A DNA stretch of 18,233 bases from Virgibacillus salarius (GTDB taxonomy: Bacteria > Bacillota > Bacilli > Bacillales > Amphibacillaceae), in contig NZ_BAAACY010000154.1 in the NCBI RefSeq assembly GCF_039521925.1, positions 1-18,233 of the forward strand, read 5' to 3'. Numbering within the stretch: position 1 is the first letter of the stretch; the number at the start of each line of letters is the position of its first letter. The notes below the pieces were generated by a model that saw only the letters and a program-made list of their open reading frames with translations, was not told where the DNA came from and searched no databases. Positions 14,488-18,233 of the stretch are shown one piece after another. The translations under genes and the position numbers were made by a program.

Positions 14488-15555
14488 ATGATACTAGATG
14501 GGATCATTTTGACGAGCACCTCATATTTAAACAAAGAGCGATCCATATCAGCTATCTTTCACATTATAACAGGTAAAAAATCGATTCAGACTGTACAAGA
14601 TATTCACATGTACCAATTAAAAAGTTTTTATGGTGTTTATCCCAGTTTGGATAAAGCGGTTTTCCAAAAACAAATACGTTATTTAATAAAGGAAGACTGT
14701 TTAAGGATATGTAATGAAGAAAAACAAATATATAAACTGACTCCTGTAGGAAGCAGGCGATTAAACGAGGTGGGAGAAAGCTCAACGTTAAAATTATTGA
14801 ACGGTTTTCGCTTTGCCGGGTTAGAAAAAATTTATTTCGATAGGTTACGATTATTGCTCCAAACATTGATAAATAGTAGGATGGGCAATTTTAACTTTAT
14901 CCCTGTAATTGAAAATAAGGAAGTGGAAGTATGGGTGAAGTGGTACTATATAAAAATAAAGCCAACACGATCAAAGGTCTTACTACATTTCTATGAGGAA
15001 TTAGAAATGTTGCTTAGCCGATTTCCTGATATTGTTGCCGAAATGTTTGTTGATCGGTTAACAGGGTATAAGAACTTTGGCAAAAGTGTTTATCAATTAG
15101 CACAGCAGTATGGTGTACAAAAAGATGAGATACAGCTCCAAATTACAGCTTACTTACACTATATATTGGAAACCGTTGAAAGAGAAAAAGATTGTTTCCC
15201 TTATCTGGCCAGTATAGCAGATGATTTATCAGCGAATACATCATTAACAAAGACAGCTCAAGCTACTTATCAATTACTGAAAAACGGAATGCCGGTGCAG
15301 AGGATAGCACGTATCAGAAATCTTAAAATAAATACGATTCAGGATCATATTGTGGAAATTGCCTTGTACGACGTTCATTTCCCTATAGAAAAGTACGTAT
15401 CCCAAGCAGATCAACAAGAAATTATTAATGCTCATGTTGAAACTAATTCGTATAAATTAAGTGTAATTAAAGAACATGTTCCTAATCGTATCGATTATTT
15501 TCAAATTCGATTAGTATTAGCAGTTTTAAACCATGGAGTGAAAATAGGTGAATAA
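14488..15555 (+). CDS. ypbB: YpbB family helix-turn-helix protein, partner of the RecQ-like helicase
   Basis: This protein of the YpbB family is always found next to a short RecQ helicase in Bacillales. A helicase-accessory role is inferred from this linkage; no biochemical activity is established to my knowledge. The C-terminal part (about 240-350) contains a helix-turn-helix domain (TYQLLKNGMPVQRIARIRNL, then KINTIQDHIVEIAL). The N-terminal part (TSTSYLNKERSISAIFHI) has a helical, winged-helix-like look. ATG 14488 gives 355 residues like B. subtilis YpbB (about 352) and has AGGGGGG upstream. The in-frame GTG at 14431 has no RBS. A TATAAT at 14442 may be a -10 box, but its -35 is poor. It overlaps recS by 8 bp. 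Confidence 0.88.
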   Translation: MILDGIILTSTSYLNKERSISAIFHIITGKKSIQTVQDIHMYQLKSFYGVYPSLDKAVFQKQIRYLIKEDCLRICNEEKQIYKLTPVGSRRLNEVGESSTLKLLNGFRFAGLEKIYFDRLRLLLQTLINSRMGNFNFIPVIENKEVEVWVKWYYIKIKPTRSKVLLHFYEELEMLLSRFPDIVAEMFVDRLTGYKNFGKSVYQLAQQYGVQKDEIQLQITAYLHYILETVEREKDCFPYLASIADDLSANTSLTKTAQATYQLLKNGMPVQRIARIRNLKINTIQDHIVEIALYDVHFPIEKYVSQADQQEIINAHVETNSYKLSVIKEHVPNRIDYFQIRLVLAVLNHGVKIGE

Positions 15556-17104
15556 TGTAGAAAATCAATTAAATTTAAGACATGAGTTGAAGAAGCATTT
15601 TGGATATGATGCTTTTCGTAAAGGACAACGTGAAATAATTGAAGATGTTATGCGGGGGGAGAATGTATTAGGCATATTACCAACTGGTTCTGGCAAATCG
15701 ATCTGCTATCAGCTTCCAGCTAAACTGCTGGATGGAGTAACAATTGTAGTGTCACCTCTCATATCTTTAATGATTGATCAAGTAAAACATCTAAAGGCTA
15801 TGAATTTTAAGCAGGTAGTTGCTATTAACAGTTTTATGAATAGGTCTGAACGGTATACTGTATGGAATCAACTACATACATATAAATTAATTTACCTATC
15901 TCCTGAACTATTGCAACAGGATAAGCTACAAAGGAAGCTTCGTCAGCTGCAAATCAGCTTATTTGTTATCGATGAAGCGCATTGTATATCGCAATGGGGA
16001 CATGAATTTAGACCAGATTATTTAAAGTTAAGTCAGAGTATAGAAAGTTATGGAAATCCACCAGTATTAGCTTTGAGTGCTACCGCCACACCAAAAGTGC
16101 AAGAAGATATTATTGAAGCATTAGGTAGAAAAGGAACGATTAAACATGTTCATGACATGGATCGAGACAATATTGCGTTTTATATCCAGCATGTAAATGA
16201 TGATAGCGAAAAACTAGATACGATGGCTCGTTTATTCAAGAGATACCGAGTTCCAACACTAATCTACTTTTCCAGTAGAAGAGTGGCTGAAGACGTAGCA
16301 CATGAGCTATCTAATAAGCTTTCCTATCAAATAGCTGTTTATCATGGTGGAATGGAACAGCATGATCGAGTTACCATTCAACAGCAATTTATGAACAATC
16401 AATTAGATATTGTTTGCTGCACTAGTGCATTTGGAATGGGGATAAACAAGTCTAACATACGTTTGGTTATTCATTACCACATGCCTCCACAAATGGAAGC
16501 ATTCATTCAAGAGGTGGGAAGAGCAGGGAGAGATGGTGAGCAAAGTATAAGTTTACTATTATTCTCCATAAAAGACATTCACTTGCCGAAGAATATAATA
16601 AAGAAAGAATTGCCATTGGAATCCGATATCACTTCTGTATTTAAACGACTATTCACGTTATTTTCATCAAATCAAAGCTTACCAGAACAGATGGACGAAC
16701 GAGCGGGGATTTTTCAAATGAATGAAGTACAGTGGCGATTTATGCAGTATCAATTAGAAAAACATGGTATTATTAAAAAAAATCGTATTTTTTATGATCA
16801 ACGTAATTGGCAGCGTGCTTTGCACAAAATAATTGAACATCGTAACAGTCGTACACATTTAAAAGAACAGAAGCTAACAAAAATGATTCATTGGATTCAG
16901 CAAAAAGCGTGTTTTCGCAAGCATTTATACCAAGAGTTCCAGACATCTTATGCAACCCCGACTTCTCTATGTTGTAGCAATTGTGGATTTTCTTGGGATG
17001 AATGGAATCCGGTACAGACGACAATCAAACGTACAGAACCAAAAACATGGAGAGAAAAATTACAGGAAAAGCTTTTACATGGAGATATACATGAAACAAC
17101 GTGA
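15548..17104 (+). CDS. recS: Short RecQ-type ATP-dependent DNA helicase RecS
   Basis: This 3'-5' superfamily 2 DNA helicase of the RecQ family acts in recombination and replication-fork repair. Motifs in order: Q region FRKGQREII; Walker A TGSGKS (Lys50); SPLISLMIDQV; DEAH (142-145) in VIDEAHCISQWGHEFRPDY; LSATATP; LIYFSSRRVAE; VCCTSAFGMGINKSNIRLVI; QEVGRAGRDG. The C-terminal zinc-binding cysteines are partly visible (KACFRKHL, CCSNCGF). It lacks an HRDC domain. The 518 residues match B. subtilis RecS (YpbC, about 496), not the longer RecQ (about 591). The start is GTG 15548, with GGAGTG at 15535-15540, inside the end of ypbB. ypbD starts within its last codons. Confidence 0.92.
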   Translation: MNNVENQLNLRHELKKHFGYDAFRKGQREIIEDVMRGENVLGILPTGSGKSICYQLPAKLLDGVTIVVSPLISLMIDQVKHLKAMNFKQVVAINSFMNRSERYTVWNQLHTYKLIYLSPELLQQDKLQRKLRQLQISLFVIDEAHCISQWGHEFRPDYLKLSQSIESYGNPPVLALSATATPKVQEDIIEALGRKGTIKHVHDMDRDNIAFYIQHVNDDSEKLDTMARLFKRYRVPTLIYFSSRRVAEDVAHELSNKLSYQIAVYHGGMEQHDRVTIQQQFMNNQLDIVCCTSAFGMGINKSNIRLVIHYHMPPQMEAFIQEVGRAGRDGEQSISLLLFSIKDIHLPKNIIKKELPLESDITSVFKRLFTLFSSNQSLPEQMDERAGIFQMNEVQWRFMQYQLEKHGIIKKNRIFYDQRNWQRALHKIIEHRNSRTHLKEQKLTKMIHWIQQKACFRKHLYQEFQTSYATPTSLCCSNCGFSWDEWNPVQTTIKRTEPKTWREKLQEKLLHGDIHETT

Positions 17105-17678
17105 ACAATTGATATTACAGATGGAAGATAAATCGTTACGGAAGCACCTAGTTATATCGCAGCTTCTATTACTTCTTATTGCTTTTATTGGAAGTGTCTT
17201 CGTATTCGATCCTATTGAAGAGCAATGGCGTGAATTATTTAGCTGGGATTTTTCAGAAATCGTTTTTTATGGGGTATTATCTGGTTTATTAATTGCTGGA
17301 ATTGAAATTATACTAATCGTCATCCTTCCTACAACGTATTATGATGATGGTGGTATTAATTACAAACTATTCCATAAGCAGCCCATTTTCTTTATTTTTT
17401 TTATAGCATTGCTAGTAGCTATAGCGGAGGAATTGCTTTTTCGCGGTTTGCTGCAAACCACCTTTGGTTACATAAGTGCAAGCATTATTTTTGCAGTCGT
17501 TCACATTAGATACCTAAAAAAACCTGTACTTCTTATCTCCGTAGTCATTGTTAGCTTTTATCTTGGGTATCTGTTCTATGTAACCGAAAATTTAATAGTA
17601 ACCATTGTTACTCATTTTCTAATAGATAGTTTACTGGGGTTATTTATACGTTTTAAAAGTGAGGTGTGGAAACAATGA
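17091..17678 (+). CDS. ypbD: CPBP-family intramembrane protease (YpbD-like)
   Basis: A multi-pass membrane protein of the CPBP/Abi family (CAAX protease and bacteriocin-processing relatives). The motif EELLFRG (Glu113, Glu114, Arg118) is the predicted catalytic EExxxR, with histidines in FAVVHIRY and VTHFLIDSLLG as the other expected metal-site motifs. Six or so hydrophobic segments span 22-40, 58-80, 95-112, 125-137, 145-163 and 170-188. ATG 17091, with GGAG 6 nt upstream, gives 195 residues, the size of YpbD. A longer in-frame opening to 16950 lies wholly inside recS and is rejected. Overlaps: 14 bp with recS, 4 bp with the next gene. Substrate unknown. Confidence 0.85.
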   Translation: MKQREQLILQMEDKSLRKHLVISQLLLLLIAFIGSVFVFDPIEEQWRELFSWDFSEIVFYGVLSGLLIAGIEIILIVILPTTYYDDGGINYKLFHKQPIFFIFFIALLVAIAEELLFRGLLQTTFGYISASIIFAVVHIRYLKKPVLLISVVIVSFYLGYLFYVTENLIVTIVTHFLIDSLLGLFIRFKSEVWKQ

Positions 17679-18010
17679 GCCAGCAATTAAGCAAACAAGA
17701 AGATCAGGCGGAAGAATTAAGGAAATTATTAAATGAAGTAGAAAGTATTAAAGATCCTGAAATGAATAAATCTATAGAATCAGAAGAAGTACAGCTTGAA
17801 CAAAGGGAAGTAGATATCCTTAATTTACCTCCCCGCAAAGAAGTTCACGGAAATAAAAAGCAGCATACACATATAAAAATAAGTTTACCATTCAGACGAT
17901 TTATTTTAATTATATTCCTATTAATCATAATCCTAATTGGGGTATACTATCTATTTGGGGGAGATATACCACAGCTCATGAATAATGTCATGGATAGCAC
18001 CATTAACTAA
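17675..18010 (+). CDS. Short YpbE-like single-pass membrane protein
   Basis: This 111-residue protein has a charged, Glu-rich N-terminal part that may form a coiled coil (about 5-50), a conserved-looking LPPRKEVH at about 51-58, a basic stretch, one transmembrane segment at about 75-95 (FILIIFLLIIILIGVYYLF) and a short tail, so the C terminus is probably outside. Position after ypbD and the LPPRKEVH region suggest the YpbE family. B. subtilis YpbE is about twice as long and ends in a LysM peptidoglycan-binding domain, which is absent here. The stop lies only 4 bp before the GTGA preceding a structured repeat, so truncation is possible. ATG 17675 overlaps the ypbD stop (ATGA), with GAGGTG upstream. 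Confidence 0.65.
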   Translation: MSQQLSKQEDQAEELRKLLNEVESIKDPEMNKSIESEEVQLEQREVDILNLPPRKEVHGNKKQHTHIKISLPFRRFILIIFLLIIILIGVYYLFGGDIPQLMNNVMDSTIN

Positions 18011-18018
18011 GAAAGTGA

Positions 18019-18166
18019 AACTTCCATCCGTGGGATTTTGTATTTTCCACGGATGGTTAGTAGAACCAATCGGACATTTACTGGCAGTTGCCCCCTCACT
18101 AACCCATCCTTGGTTTCACTTAAATGTTTGAAGAGGGATCTTACTGCCAGTTATATGCGGGATAAA
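18019..18166 (+). ncRNA. Structured repeat, copy 2 (HEARO/omega-RNA-like element)
   Basis: This 148-nt element sits directly after GTGA (18015-18018). It shares with the copy at 1457-1656 the start AACTTCCATCC, the identical 26-nt core (18063-18088) and the 3' block (18139-18157, then GGGATAAA to 18166). CCATCCGTGG (18024-18033) and CCACGGATGG (18047-18056) form a perfect 10-bp hairpin with a 13-nt loop, and ACTGGCAGT/ACTGCCAGT (18080-18088/18143-18151) a 9-bp stem. It is shorter than copy 1 because the variable stem domain is reduced to one hairpin. No ORF of note lies within. The RNA family name is inferred; the repeat relationship is seen directly. Confidence 0.65.
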
Positions 18167-18170
18167 GTGA

Positions 18171-18233
18171 AACTTCCATCCGTGGGATTTTGTATTTTCC
18201 ACGGATGGTTAGTAGAACCAATCGGACATTTAC
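18171..18233 (+). ncRNA. Structured repeat, copy 3, cut by the window end
   Basis: The 63 nt from 18171 to the window end are identical to 18019-18081. They again follow GTGA (18167-18170), which directly abuts the GGGATAAA end of copy 2. The two copies are therefore head-to-tail with a 152-bp period (148-nt element plus GTGA). Complete identity points to recent duplication or repeated insertion. More copies may follow outside the window. Confidence 0.65.

Noticed and set aside
16950..17090. Longer N terminus for the CPBP protease
   Set aside because: The extension lies entirely within recS in another frame. ATG 17091 has a ribosome site and gives the family length.
1457..18166. Composite transposon bounded by the structured repeats
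   Set aside because: The repeats are in direct orientation, but the 16 kb between them is mostly conserved chromosomal synteny of Bacillaceae, so the segment is not an acquired cargo.

Overview
The window is a low-GC, densely packed chromosomal segment from an endospore-forming member of the Bacillaceae (Oceanobacillus/Virgibacillus-like is my guess). The evidence is the spore genes dacB-spmA-spmB, the complete resABCDE cluster, the sigX-rsiX pair and the ypbB-recS-ypbD-ypbE block. In B. subtilis these lie in the same neighbourhood and order. All intact genes are on the + strand.

Layout. Positions 1-184 hold a possible terminator of an upstream gene, then a sodF-type superoxide dismutase (185-1063). 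A gene-poor stretch (1064-1793) holds repeat debris, a doubtful small minus-strand ORF, a structured repeat element of about 200 nt and a sigma-E-like promoter. The spore-cortex operon dacB-spmA-spmB follows (1794-4018), then rluB (4091-4834). Next come the cytochrome c maturation genes resA-resB-resC (4887-8350), which end in a strong terminator, and the resD-resE two-component system (8471-10953). Where B. subtilis goes straight from resE to sigX, this genome carries a two-gene module: a DUF4430 lipoprotein and an ECF-transporter S component (11004-11968). The intergenic region after it holds a terminator, a dispersed-repeat-like segment and a near-consensus sigma-X promoter. Then come sigX and rsiX (12307-13994), overlapping by ATGA.

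The interval 13995-14487 has suffered deletion. It contains an IS-end-like relic with a terminator hairpin and a decayed ferredoxin gene (fer) on the minus strand. serA, present here in B. subtilis, is missing. An overlapping operon follows: ypbB, the short RecQ helicase recS, a CPBP-family membrane protease (ypbD) and a short YpbE-like membrane protein (14488-18010).

The most unusual feature is a family of structured, non-coding repeats with three copies (1457-1656, 18019-18166, and 18171 to the window end). The last two are head-to-tail with a 152-bp period, and each starts immediately after GTGA. Conserved cores, variable stem-loops, size and the GTGA junction suggest a HEARO/omega-RNA-like mobile RNA element (IscB-associated). 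That family name is inference; the repeats themselves are directly visible.

Functionally the window combines respiration and redox control (ResABC builds c-type cytochromes, ResDE senses oxygen limitation, SodF detoxifies superoxide), sporulation (DacB/SpmA/SpmB), envelope stress (SigX/RsiX) and DNA or RNA maintenance (RecS, RluB).
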